From contig CM114271.1 of the NCBI GenBank assembly GCA_050084515.1, forward strand, positions 15,996,001 to 16,060,000: 64,000 nt of DNA, in the 5' to 3' direction. Within the stretch, counting starts at the first letter, position 1. Each line of letters begins with the position of its first letter. Position numbers and translations under genes: made by a program. This document shows, piece by piece, positions 24,226-36,183 of the stretch. Source of the DNA: Blasia pusilla (Eukaryota > Marchantiophyta > Marchantiopsida > Blasiales). Below the pieces are notes generated by a model. That model was not told where the DNA came from and ran no database searches. It saw nothing but the letters and a program-made list of their open reading frames with translations.

Positions 24226-25203
24226 GGAGGTCAAGGTGGTCCTGCACGTGGAGACCCTCAAAACCTCGCGCCACTCCGCCTAAACCCTCTAGAGCTACTC
24301 TTTGGTCCACCACCTTGCCTATCAAAGTCCCAAAAGGACACTGTGATGATCCTTGTGCCCCCTCACACGATCATTCTCCACCTTGCGAGTAATCACGCAA
24401 TCACTCAATCTAACATGCAGCACTCAAGCTACACTCTCTGACCAAGACGCGTGCTGTGTGGCACAAGCGGCGTGGTGCGGAAAGTCAACTGATCTACAGT
24501 CTCATCGATAAACCATCCTCAACTCTGGATATCCCACACATGTCTATGTCCCCTCAATCCATACGTCATCAATGCTCTTAGCATCACCACAAAACCCAAT
24601 GTCCCAAATAACTTCCCAATATCCAAAATTCTCTCACACGTGTAGGGTAAGAGACCATAATGGATAACCTAACAATAATTTCGATGTCGCTCATCAAAAA
24701 TTGCAAATCTCGACCCCAACTTGGTCGTGAAGACAACTACTCCAATCAGCAAGTCGTACTCCTCTCGTATAGACGGTGCTCAAACTTTGCAAGATTGACC
24801 TTAACTTTTTGCTTGCAACTATAAATTGTGCACTGTTTATTGTACAACGTGCACAGCTTCACGATCTACAAAGGCATCAAAAACTATTTCAAATAAAAAA
24901 TTCCAGTAAAAATTGATGTGGATTTTTGTAAAGCCCAACGTCTCTTTCTCCTACACAAAATTTGGCAGCGCTTCCGTGCTTATTTCTCCCAACAAAAATG
25001 TAAAACCTATGAAAACACAAATCAACATGCTACATGGTGCTCCTCAAAGCACTGGCATGGGGAAATTTTCTCCCATACTCAATCCGTATTAAAAATTGGG
25101 GAGCGCTTATGCGGGCCACTCTTCCACATGAAAAATCGGCAAAGGAAATATAAAAAATGAGGAGCTCCGACTCTGGTGAGCACTCCCATGAACTCCTAAA
25201 TAG
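24226..25203 (-). other. Leader region between 5' LTR and gag of gypsy copy A
   Basis: No coding frame is credible. By position this is the 5' untranslated leader of copy A, from the end of the LTR to the gag start. I could not find a convincing tRNA primer-binding site or place the exact 3' end of the LTR. Confidence 0.5.
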
Positions 25204-25805
25204 GGAATACAATCCCCAACCTACAAAACCAGCAAGTGACTAGCGAGCTCCCCCATGAAGCTCTCTCACTCATCTCATTTCTCTCTTTGTAAATCAAGGG
25301 GAAATCTCTCTCAACACCATAGCTCTCAAATGTGTGCACTCTCACATGTCTCTCTCAATGTCAAACCAAACCCACTCTCCTAATGAGAGGCTTAGGTCAC
25401 ACACAAAAGGCAAGCAAGACCATAACTCTGCCGCCTCATGCCAAGAGGTTCATCAAAGAGAGAATGACATCTCAAGCTCTCTCTCCTTGAGGTATACTCC
25501 TCCCTTCTCCCAAGCTCTCTCCATGATAACCTATGCTCCCAAGTCACCTCCTTAACTCTTGACCTAATGTAGGAGGTCAAGAGCCACTTATCATAAATAG
25601 AAATTCAACCATATGCTCAAAATGGTACTACCCTAAAATAGTAAGTTCCTCAATCTGGCTCTAAATGAGCCAAAACGAAGGGGAAACCTGCTCTCTCAAG
25701 TTTCCCGGGGCCTCAGAAGGTCATCCTCGACCTCCTGAGATTGTCGCCCACTACTCGCAAAGGCACCCTACTAGATCTCTCTGATCTATCCTATAAGACG
25801 TGACA
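25204..25805 (-). mobile_element. 5' LTR of gypsy copy A, lacking its U3 start
   Basis: 25372-25805 matches 1-460 in the same orientation. The remainder down to about 25204 continues the sequence seen at the end of the copy C LTR (GAGAGCTATGGTGTTGAGAG on the minus strand). The first 100 or so bases of the LTR are missing at 25805, where the sequence switches after TGACA to plus-strand RNase H sequence of copy C. Confidence 0.75.
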
Positions 25806-27639
25806 AGGATGCAGATGGTTTCAGCCGTAATCCATGCTTGAGTCAGCGAGATGGACTGAAGCTCGTTGGCATGGTGAGAGTGATGAGGAGTTGGTGCCAA
25901 GATGGCATGCGTCAGCCTATTTGGGCTTGTTGGCTATGGAGAGCCACATTGCGGAGACTTTGATGGCGAAGTCTAATGGAGAGTCCTTAGATCCAGAGGC
26001 CGGTGAGAATACGACAGGTGGTCGAGATATTCACGTCGATGGAGTGGTCTTGGAGTACCCCTTTGCACTGGCAGCGTTGCAAGCACAATGGGTGCTAGAG
26101 AGCGGGATCCGATCCTACATCAAGCCAGATGGTTCCGATGGGAGGGGACACATGTGTTGCGAGTGTGGAAGGATGGTAGAGTGCGTGTAGTGCCTCATCC
26201 TTCATAGAGAGCACGTTTGGTGCGTCATGTCCACGAGGAATTTGGTCATTTTGGATTGAAGCGGACATACAGCTTGCTCCAGATACAGTGTTGGTGGTGA
26301 GGCATAGAGACTGACGTTCAGCAGTTTGTTACCAGGTGTATGGTCTATGACCAAGTCTGAGCATCGTTAAATCCTCTGACCCCATATTTGCATCCACTTC
26401 CTATCATGGGTTTAAGTTATAGATGGAGTTTGGATTTTGGAGGACCTTTGCCTTTGATGGAGGGTCATAGTCGTTCTGTGTTGGTGATGGTCGAGCATTC
26501 TTGAAATGGATAGAGTTGGTTGCATTTCATGACAAAGCGAGTGAGGGAGTAGCGTATGCCTTCCTAAATCGAGTGCTGAGTCCTTATGCCACACCACCTG
26601 AGGTGTTGATACACCAAGGTACAGAGTTTTGCGGGGAGTTTCAGGCCTTGTGTGATTAGGCGCTGATCGATCACCGCACCACTTTGCAAGATCATCTTAA
26701 GGTGGATGGACTAGCAAAGAGGGTTATGCAAATGATGAAGAGAGATTTACACAAGTATGACTTGCAAAGAGGTCACTTAGGAGATTGGAACCTCCAGTTA
26801 TCGTGGTTGGCGATATGATACAAATTTAGCAGGCAAGAATTCTTATCTCATCCGTACTTGTTGCTTTATGGCCGAGAGCCAGATTTACGTGCGGCCATTC
26901 GTCCAGATATTGGTGAGGTGTTGAACCTTGATGACCCTGATGTATGGATGCGAGCATGTTCTTAGAGGGCTGAGTTGTTTCGGAGAGTGGTGCCCATGGC
27001 ATTTGAGAACTTGGAGATTGCGCAGCATTGGGATACGTTGAGGTATGCGACTATTTGGAGAGGTGGTTATCGACCTACTATCCAGAGATTTCATCATGGA
27101 GACTATGTCTAATTGCAGCAGACGGCACCTACGATGTTAGATGTAACTGCAAGGCGCACCCTCTTGAGAGTGCGTGACATTTTTCCATCTGATGTTCTCT
27201 TATTGGAGGGACGGGATGATATGGTATGGTTTGGAAGGACCATGTGCGTAACTGTGCGCCATGTCATCTTTCAAACATTGACAGTACAATTGATCCGAGC
27301 TTAGTAGTAGTTCCTGTAAGCTTACGGTGTATGTTGTGTGGTTTCGCCCGTATTGCAGCCACTATGCTAGTCTGTGATGGGTGTTCGAGAGGATGGCATA
27401 TGGCATGTTTGACGCCACCTCTCACTAGGATTCTTGAGGGATGATGGATTTGTCCCAGATGTACATAGAGTGGATAGTTCTAGATTTTGACTTGTGTGTG
27501 TGACATGGATGACAAGAAGGCGACTAACGATGGGGCCACATGAGCACCCGACCTTTTTGCTCTTAGTGTTTGAGAGATGTATGTCATGATAGGTAGGGAT
27601 AGTTGGCTATCTAGCGTTAGACGGACCTAACCACCAGCT
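25806..27639 (+). pseudogene. Gypsy copy C: RNase H end, integrase and PHD finger, decayed
   Basis: This plus-strand piece begins inside the RNase H tail (GATGCAGATGG, encoding DADG). It continues through the integrase linker (WHGESDEELVPRWHASAYLG), the catalytic core (KWIELVAFHDKASEGVAYAF, IHQGTEFCGEFQALCD), the C-terminal region (QRGHLGDWNLQLSW, YGREPDLRAAI) and the integrase C-terminal domain. It ends in a PHD finger at about 27320-27470 (CMLC, VCDGCSRGWHMACLTPPL, CPRC) whose eight zinc ligands all appear intact. There are many stops. TAG at 26657-26659 and 26963-26965 stand where sister copies have CAG. Gag, protease, methyltransferase and most of RT are absent. Confidence 0.85.
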
Positions 27640-28298
27640 AAGGGGGCGATTGGAGATATTTTAGTACTTCTTGCCTTGTTTTTTGGATGCCATGAGTTAG
27701 CATGGGATCGTGCGTGTTTGTGTGTATGTTTGTTGACAGCGATGTATGTTGTATAGCGATGTGTATGCGCACGACAGTTGTCACGACTTTTAGGATAGAT
27801 CGGCGAGATCTAGTAACACGCCTTCGGGGATGCTGGAGGACAATCTCATGAGGTGGAGGATGACGAGTTGAGGCTATGGGTAATCTGCGAGAACAGGTTT
27901 CCCCTTCATTTCGGTTCATTTGGAGCCATATAGAGAAACTTACTATTTTGGGTAAATTTTCATTTGGAGCATATTTTACTTTCCACTTTGGGAAGTATTC
28001 CTTGACCCGCTACAGCATATCAAGAGCCAAGGAGATGACTTGCAAACAAAGGTTACCGAGGAGAGAGTTTGGGAGAGGGAAGGGGGTATACCTCAAGGAG
28101 AGAGAGCTTGAGAGCTCATTCTTTCTTTATTGAACCTCTTGGCACGAGGCGGCAGAGTTATGGTCCCTTGCCTTGTAAGTGTAACCTGAGCCTCTCATTA
28201 GAAGAGTGGATTTGGTTTGACATTGAGAGAGACATGTGAGAGTGCACACATTTGAGAGCTATAGTGTTGAGAGAGATTGAATCTTGATTTATTAAAGA
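27640..28298 (+). mobile_element. Polypurine tract and 3' LTR of gypsy copy C
   Basis: AAGGGGGCGAT at 27640-27650 is followed by the LTR start TGGAGATATT at 27651. The LTR is the inverse of 1-566 and of 25204-25805, with clear but diverged similarity. It ends abruptly around 28298 within the LTR sequence and runs into a second LTR start. Confidence 0.78.
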
Positions 28299-29060
28299 TA
28301 TTTTAGTACTATTTGGCTCTTGGTTTGGATGCCATGAGTTAGCATGGGATCATGCATGTTTATGTGTTTTTTTGTTGACAAAGATGTAAGTTGTATAGCA
28401 ATGTGTATGCGCATGACATAGTGGAGCACTTCTCCGAGTGGATTGAGCTTGTAGTGTTGCTAATCAAGTTAAGTGAAGGAGTTGCATTTATGGATCAAAT
28501 GCTTAGTTATTTTGGCGTGCTAGCAAAGATGCATGCAGATCAAGGGACAAAGTTTTGGAATGAGTTATAGACCTTGTGTGATCATACCTTAGTTGATCTG
28601 AACATGATCACCACACCATATCACAACATGATTGTGAGATACATGGATTGACATATTGGGTGGTTTAGACGATGAAGAGGAGTTTATGCAAGTATAACTT
28701 GGAGCAACGACACTTATGAGATTGGGAACCGGTTTAGTTGGCATGCATACATGGCCTTCTCTTCATCTCATTTTTTTAATGGAAATTTATTAGATTTGGA
28801 ACAAAATTATTCATGGGGATGCGGTGGAGGTTGTGGATCTTGGTGACCCATATATATGGATGAGGATGCATTCTCATTGGATAGAGCTCTTTTGACAAGC
28901 CATGCCCATGGCATTTTAGAACCTAGCTATTGCTCAATATAATATCACGTTGAGATATGCAATATTTTAAAGAGATAAATATCACCCAAGGATTTATAGA
29001 TTTCATCATTATGGTAATTTTGAATTTTTGTAAAGAGCATTAGTAACTTCGGATGTAATT
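28299..29060 (+). pseudogene. Second LTR start fragment joined to a decayed integrase fragment
   Basis: 28297-28421 repeats the first 120 bp or so of the LTR (GATATTTTAGTACT through GCGCATGACA). At 28422 the sequence switches to plus-strand integrase core (VEHFSEWIELVVL-like, then HADQGTKFWNEL) with many stops. It continues to about 29060 with weak similarity to the integrase C-terminal part. This is a rearranged remnant of the same gypsy family, older than copies A to C by its divergence. Confidence 0.7.
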
Positions 29061-32000
29061 GCATGACATAGAGACGTATTTCCATGAGGGGTTCTTGTGT
29101 GTATCCTCTTTCTTAGTACAATAGAAAATGAGAAATTCACATTTATATTTCCTACTAGACTAAAAATTGAATTTTGGTGAATATTGATTTAACCCCTAAT
29201 TCCCTACTATCAAAATAATTACCTTTTTTAGCCTTCATAGAAATAATTTAATCATGTAATCTTTACAAAATGGCTAAACAAGCGCGACTGATGGAATATG
29301 CAAGGTTGTACAAAGATGGATTTGTCGAGACATGCCACCCCGCACTTGATCCCAATTTTTTTCTCATACTGTCCCGCGCATCCCTCCTACACCCCTCTTG
29401 CATGTTGCCCATGCGCCTCCTATGCGGGCAAGATGTCAGTTAGATATGGGCCAAGGTCGCGAAAGAGCTACGTGCCAAGAGCGGGGGGTGTGGTGCAAAA
29501 TCACGTGTAGACAAAGGGGACAAGGTGCAAGATGCGGGCGGTCATTTCCTTGACAGTCTTGAGTTAGGATCATGGTTGAATGATCCAGACTTCCACCAAT
29601 TCGCTTTTTTTGCTATTGGATGTAAAGTTATATACACTCACTTCTAACATTAATCTCAAAGTCCAAGCAAAAAATGGTTCTCATGTTATGGTGGAGGATG
29701 TCCATTATAAAGATGGGATTTTCACTTCTATATCTATTAAGATTACCACTTGTGCTCAAACTATATCCATTACAAGAGTTTACTTTTCCACACTAAGTTA
29801 TAGTTTCAATTGTAAGTATTACAAAAACCACATTCACACTTTCACTTGGTTATGCCATAAGGACATAAAAGCCAAGGCCTTACTATAAAAGGTAAGTGCT
29901 TGTTGGCAGTAAAATCTGCTTTTGCGCTTTGCTTAGTTTATGTTATGCTCTCTCGAGCTCATATTAGAGAATATATAAGAATACTTTGAAAGTTGGTTCA
30001 TTCTCATTGCTTCACTTTCAACCAAGATTCCTAATCATAAGCTTTGTCGGAGTGTTACTAATAGTTCTATTTCAGAATGGCATCTTACGATAGTACTTCA
30101 AGATCAGAAGGCAACATCGTCAAATCATCCTCTCACTAACATGCAACAAGTGCAGCAAGCTCTTTCTTAGGATCATACCTCGTACAAAAATGACACAATC
30201 CTAGTTTAGACCCAAGCATCCTCAGTAGACGCGTCACAATAGCATGTAATTTGTATCATTCCTCATAAGCAATTTCCACTCATACTTGTCTTCCGTATTG
30301 CTTCTAACATCTCTATAGACCCCAGTAAACTACATGGACTTTGCCAATATGATCCTAAATGACATTCACAGATGCAAAAAAGTCGTATCCATCACACTAC
30401 GTTCAACCCACAAAAAATTAGATGCCGTTCTACGACAATCTCGACCTCTATCCAACAGTTTGGAAGAATGGTATTACTAATGGACAGATCTAGGGAATTA
30501 TCACACAAGGTAAGTGATGGGATGAAAAGTTTTGCCTCCAAAATAAGGATGCTTTTGCCATTGGTACAATTAGCAAAAAAATTTCATATTCACTAATTTA
30601 TTTCATTCCTCTGCGCGACAAATCTCCACCCTCTACTGCAATATTCAAATCTTTTATACAATTTTACCCCTCCCATATCTTACTTACACTTTGTCTCATG
30701 TGTAGGTATTCAAAAGGAGGCACTACAAGAAAGTAGAGTTTAATGAGACTACTCTTACACGTTCTTAGGCAAACAAATTCTTCTCCATATCTTATTGGGG
30801 ATAAGATTACACCAGCTCCACGCTTTGAGGCATGAGTTTCACTTACCTTTTCCAATGGTTATAGACCTTACCGCATCAAAAGCATCCCATCTCATCCCTA
30901 GGATGAAACTTGCAAGATCTAAAGGGGAACTTCGTGATTTTACACTACCGAGGATTACAAATGATACTCCTCACCTTGTCCCCATTTTGCATGACTTTGA
31001 CAATGTCAATGTGAAATTTGAACCAAATTTGTTCATCTCACCCATTGATTTTACTACATGTGAGCTTGACACTCATATTACATCACCAGAAAATCACAAG
31101 TGTCCTTAAATAGCTTCAGGTATTGCACACTCACTTTCCTTTCATTACTTTCAATTTCTAGTTATTTCTTCATGCATTTCTAACACGCTGAATTTTATAC
31201 TCTTTTGCGTCATGACCAGGATGACCATGAGTATATTTCTTGGGCAACATCCCAGATGTTATGCACTTCATATCATGTAGCAATTTTTTCTCTTTTCTTT
31301 CATGAAAAGATGTTTGATTTCCAAACTTTCAATACTACATATGTCTCATGAAGTTCTCAATATTTTGAATAATTTCATAGACACTTTATATGCACAATAG
31401 ATTCTTTATTGTCTCATATCCAATGTGTTATTTCCACACTACTTTGTTCTTCAAGATCCACTCAGTCACATATCACTACACGTCTCCAATTATCTCTTCT
31501 ATTGATATACAAATATATTTCATTTCTTTGATGGATGAATATCGTCTCAACCTTACTCATTTCTCTCACTCCCACGAATTACATTCTTTCCCATAAATTT
31601 TTTGAGTTCAATATGGCAAATGAGGACAAAACTTCCATACCGCCGTCCTCAGTTCAGTCGACCGGTAGTTTCATCATCTCCACAAATAGCAAGCATGTTG
31701 AATAATGAAAACTTGACACTCTTGCCAACATCTTCAGAATCACGTGTTCCACTTCAAGTCTATAAGAGGCTCTTTCAGAATTTGGACGAACTTCAAGACC
31801 AGAATTCAATTATGACTTTGCATGTTTCTACTCTATCTTCAAGAGTTTGTGAAGCTATGGAGAGAACTGAGAAAGCTAAATGTGACGTTGGCCAGTACAA
31901 AACCAACCTTGTGGATGCATTTGAGTTCTTCAAGAACTTCATCAACGACACAAAAATCCGTACACAAGGGAATATGAAATTGCAACTTCAGGAAGCTGTT

Positions 32001-33540
32001 ATAAAATCACTGTTACACACATTCATTTGATCTTTATCTTATTGTAGCAAGAGACATCATGAAAAATTACAATATAACTACTTTCAGCAAAGGTTGTAGA
32101 ATTAGTCTTCTATCATACAGTTTTCTTGCTCTGACTTCATCAGGTTTGCAATATATCTCAATAGCTCAGTACCTGACATATACATCACTTTGCAATGACA
32201 CTTTTTCTACTTCCTCTCAAATTTTTATGCTCACTTTCATTCATGCAAGTCTAAGCACAAAAATACAATCTTCAAAGACCAAGCAACTTGTTTACTCTAT
32301 GATTTTCGACTTTCTTATACCATACTTTAACTCAATATCTAAACTCAAACTTGCATCGCATTACACTCTTACTAATTATCACCTTCCATTTTCTTTAGGG
32401 TTAAATTCATTGAGGGCATTTCTGTCACTCTTATTCATTAGCCATTACTTCTTTATCCATACACTTCTCATCTTAGAAAAATTACCCTCAACACCTCCTA
32501 CTTTTAAGTTTTCTTTGCATTATACTTGCACACTTGTTGCAAACACTTTAGATACGGCTTAGCTGGCGCATTTTTTCCATGGAATTTCTAAGATTTTTTG
32601 AACAAATAGCCACATTGTCGTTGCTTTCTACTTTGCAAGTTGAAAGCGGGGGAGAGGGCACGGGATATCCGCATGCCACAAAAAACCATAGCCTGACTGT
32701 CCTCGCACTGATCCACAATCGCTAACTAGACACAAAATCCAACAATGTTATAATCATAACAAATCCATAATCACAAAGAACCAACGTGAATTGCTCATAT
32801 TCACTTCAGTCATTTTTTTCTATTGATAGTTTCACATAAAGCCACACACTATCAAGACGCTCATATGCCCTTCCTTATAAGCCAACACCAATTTTCAACT
32901 ACAAGTGTCCATTTTTCCTTCTACATCATTTTGGTTCATCATACTATTACAAGTTAATGTGGCCGCACAATTGTTTAAATGGGACATATGTTTTATCATA
33001 ATTCAAAAATTATTACTCCGTGTCACACTTGTAATTGGTCGTACAAGCTCAAGTGGAAATAAAAGTGCCAATTGAAGTTCTCTAATTTAGAGAAGAAAGG
33101 AAAGATGAACCTTAATAAATATGCATGATAGAAAACCCATCAGAAAAACAAAAGAGGGGGACTCAAAGAGTCGAATATACAAAGGCCACAACCGGCCCCG
33201 AAGAGGAAGAAAGTGTGAAAACTGAAAGTAAGGAGGAGAAAGTGGAGGGGGAGAGCGGAAGGAAAGCTGGAGAGAGGGGAGCGGAGAGCCCAAAAATGCC
33301 ATAACCGCGCCAAAGCAAAGGAAGAATGAGGTAAGATAGGCTTGCATGTTCATATTCCTTACTCTCAATCTCTTATCACCCATAACTTATAATTTTCGGT
33401 TTAAATAACCCGAAAATAAAACCAAAACTAGTCTCACTCTAGTTATGGCCCCTAGAGGTTCTCTTTTTCCTTGGCCATATGGAGTATCCAGGTGTCATCT
33501 ATTATTAATTACTTTCTTCTCTCCCGTTACCCGTCTCAAA
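29061..33540. other. AT-rich region without recognisable gene
   Basis: I found no known domain on either strand. Open frames are short and scattered. Apart from the possible frame at 31602-32030, nothing rises above chance. The minus-strand frame near 33087-33383 is Pro/Ser/Phe-rich and looks compositional. The region may be old transposon debris. Confidence 0.55.
31602..32030 (+). CDS. Unrecognised 142-codon frame, coiled-coil-like
   Basis: An open frame of 142 codons. The middle (LDELQDQNSIMTLHVSTLSS, then EAMERTEKAKCD) has a heptad-like pattern typical of a coiled coil; the N-terminal third is Ser/Pro-rich. I do not recognise a family. No splice sites, promoter or related copy in the window support it. 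It could be a fragment of a transposon gag-like or structural protein. Confidence 0.25.
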   Translation: MSSIWQMRTKLPYRRPQFSRPVVSSSPQIASMLNNENLTLLPTSSESRVPLQVYKRLFQNLDELQDQNSIMTLHVSTLSSRVCEAMERTEKAKCDVGQYKTNLVDAFEFFKNFINDTKIRTQGNMKLQLQEAVIKSLLHTFI

Positions 33541-33760
33541 GGAAACGGGCGCATGCATGTAATTTTTTCATGCATGTAATTTTTTTCGCTTTTCCCATCC
33601 ATCTGCGGCTCTTCCAGTGCGGCGCGTGAGACTCGGTGAACATCGAACGTCGATAGAACCATGTCAACGGTCGAGATGCTACCAATGCCCTACCCTGGAT
33701 TCCAGCGGCGCGGATAGATTGTCCGAACCTGACAAGCACACAGCATTCCGGCTCGTAAAC

Positions 33761-33819
33761 ACCACGTGGCATAGACGGAAGAGATCGATTGTAATCCCAA
33801 GCCATTCTGTACACGTGGC
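33761..33819. promoter_or_regulatory. Two ABRE/G-box-type ACGTGGC motifs upstream of ferritin
   Basis: ACCACGTGGC (33761-33770) and ACACGTGGC (33811-33819) lie 350-400 bp upstream of the ferritin start codon. The ACGTGGC core is the classic abscisic-acid response element bound by bZIP factors. Some plant ferritin genes respond to abscisic acid as well as iron. I did not find a clear copy of the iron-dependent regulatory sequence. Function is inferred. Confidence 0.45.
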
Positions 33820-34162
33820 GCGCGGGACGGAGGCCGGGGTGTGTGCAGGGCGCGTGCTCCGTTACTTTTTTGGGGTGAAATTCCTGTCTCGATTTTGCAT
33901 CGTCACCGTCTCATCCCCTGAACAAGTAGAGACCCCGTGCCCGCCCCGCCTCATTCTCAGCATTTCAGTCTCTCACCTTCCTCTTGCGCGTCCGCTTCTG
34001 CTTCTCCTTCTTCCTCTGGGATCGTTCGCGTCTTGGGAGAGTTCCTTATGCTTTGAGAGCGTTGCGGAGGATTGACAGCGCAGGACTGAGTTTGGAAAGG
34101 CGATTCGGTGAGTGTGTTGCTGTGGAGGTCGTCTGAACGAGTTCGGAAAGGTAGGGGTGGCG

Positions 34163-36183
34163 ATGGCTTTGCACTCGGCCTCTGTGGCGATTGCCGGATC
34201 ACTTGCGTGTGTTTCGCTTGGACTCCGGCAGGCGGAGCAGAGCGTGCGGAGCCTTGAGGTGCCCTCGGTTCTCCGTAGGAATAATGTGGGCAGACTGGTT
34301 ACTGTGCGAGCGGCGGATTCGGCCGTCGACTCGAAGGCGCTCACCGGTGTTGTCTTCGAACCTTTCAGAGAGGTTCAGAACGACGCCTTCTTGCTGCCTC
34401 AAAACCCCCGAGAATCGTTAGCTCGGCAGCGCTATGATGTGTCATGCGAATCAGCTGTCAACGATCAGATTAAGTAAGTACAATAGAATTGGAGGAGATT
34501 TCTCTACATAAATGAAGGTGTGCATCTAGTTCAGGGTTTGTTATGCTCCCCTCTCTTTGTTCTACATCACACGAAGAGATGTTATCTCACTCTGTGGTTT
34601 GTCATCTGCAATGTAGCGTGGAGTACAACGTCTCTTATGTATACCACGCCTTGTTCGCCTACTTCGACCGCGATAACGTAGCCCTGGCAGGCTTTGCCAA
34701 GTAAGTGAGAATCGTGCCTTCCCGTAGATTTCAGTGAAGTACACGGTTCGCAGTGGTCGCATTCGGTTTTCTGTCTTGAGTGCTTGCCCATGGCGCCAAT
34801 CTCATTATTCGGCCGTCGGAACATTCATGATCAGGTATTTCAAAGAGGCAAGCGAGGAAGAAAGGGGGCACGCAGAGAAGCTGATGAAGTACCAGGTACT
34901 GTTTCAGCCATCATCCGTTACCCTTTGCTGAGGTGTACACATCATGTCCTCCTGGTCGAACGCAGTAGGACACATTCTACCAGCGGGGAAGTATCTTCAA
35001 CCTGAAGTAGTCCGGCCTCAGTTCGTTAGGCTCGTTTTGTCGGTTCGAAAGTCTAGGAGTCTCCTAGCCATGTATCTTGCTTGCGCTCCACATTGGTTGG
35101 TCTGTTCCTGGCCCAAGTCTTCGTGATACCTATGTGAGTGGATGAGTGGATAAATCTCAGCTAGTCTCCGTACGAATGTGGAAACCTCGTTAGTGTTCTG
35201 ACCTTGGATTTGTCCTCATTCAGAACCAAAGGGGTGGCAGGGTGAAACTCCAGTCCATTGTCATGCCTCTAATGGAATTCGACAATGAAGAGAAGGGAGA
35301 CGCTCTCTACGGTAAGGACGTTTTTGACAAACTGGTTGAAGGTTCATTGGATTGTGAATATGAACGCTGAAAGATATTCGGGATGTTCTATCTTCTCTGG
35401 CCAAGACGAGCGTATCCGGGGTTCGAGTGTCGAAGCTGTTATTTACTTTTCCTCTTATTGCTGCCTGTGTATGCCAGCCATGGAGCTCGCGCTTTCCCTG
35501 GAGAAGTTGACAATGGAGAAACTCTATGGCCTTCATAAGGCATGTTCATACTTTGATACTCTATTTATTTGGTTTCTAGTGGCCATTTTACTCTTAACGC
35601 CTCATTTATCCTCAAGTATCTCATCTAGTCTTCGTTTCTGAACACTACTTGATGGAGGGCTGGTTTCATCTTGGAACAGGTTGCGGAGGATGCCCACGAC
35701 GTGCAGTTGATCGACTTCGTGGAGAGCCAGTTCCTCTCAGAGCAGGTGCTTTTTCTTATTTCCGATGGTGTCTCCACTCTTTCAATGATTGCAGAGGCCA
35801 CTCCGGAGGGTTAGGAAAATTTCCATTCGGCAGTACTTTTCTAATGATTCGGATGTGTTAATGTGGATTTTAAACAAGCAATCTAGGAAAACTAGATGTG
35901 TCTCGGCAAGTGTATGAAGGGAGTGATAATGGTCTCTGTGCAGGTTGAAGCAATTAAGGAAGTTTCCGAGTACGTTGCACAACTGAGAAGAATCGGAAAG
36001 GATGGTCACGGTAAAGATTTAACAACCTTGTCCATGTACCATTCATGCACGCTCTAGTAATCGTCTGTTTCCGTTTCTACTGGATTTGTTACCCGGACGA
36101 GTTTTCACAAATTCTTATGGGAGGCCTTGCCATCGCTGTATGTTCCAGGTATCTTCCACTTCGACCGACTGTTGCACAAGTAA
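34163..36183 (+). CDS. FER: Ferritin, plastid-targeted plant type, 8 exons
   Basis: Stores iron as a 24-subunit shell; the ferroxidase centre oxidises Fe2+. Exons: 34163-34473, 34617-34700, 34835-34895, 35224-35311, 35478-35539, 35680-35745, 35944-36010, 36149-36183. They join in frame to 257 residues with stop TAA, the normal length and 8-exon layout of plant ferritins. Residues 1 to about 50 look like a chloroplast transit peptide. The plant extension peptide ([13 protein letters not shown]) follows. The four-helix core has [39 protein letters not shown] (Glu-Glu-x-x-His ferroxidase ligands), [14 protein letters not shown] and [12 protein letters not shown]. All introns are GT-AG except intron 5, which begins with GC after AAG at 35539. 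A three-codon upstream ORF (34048-34056) lies in the presumed leader. The gene looks intact. Confidence 0.95.

Larger units (their letters stand above)
1..25805 (-). mobile_element. Ty3/gypsy retrotransposon copy A, split by a CACTA element
   Basis: Seen: the gypsy sequence stops at 1169 and resumes at 17888, and both sides align without a break to the continuous integrase end of copy B near 56100. The stretch 1170-17887 is therefore an insertion. Reading on the minus strand from right to left the order is 5' LTR (about 25204-25805), leader, gag, CCHC region, protease, DNA methyltransferase, reverse transcriptase, RNase H, integrase, then after the insertion the PHD finger, polypurine tract and 3' LTR (566 down past the left edge). 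The two LTRs match along 1-460 and 25372-25805. The copy is dead: it has many stops and frameshifts, part of the reverse transcriptase is deleted, and a catalytic integrase Asp is changed. The 5' LTR lacks its first 100 bp or so, where copy C material begins. Confidence 0.88.

Noticed and set aside
33087-33383. Minus-strand 98-codon frame upstream of ferritin
   Set aside because: Phe/Pro/Ser-rich product of a GA-rich stretch; no homology or splice context.
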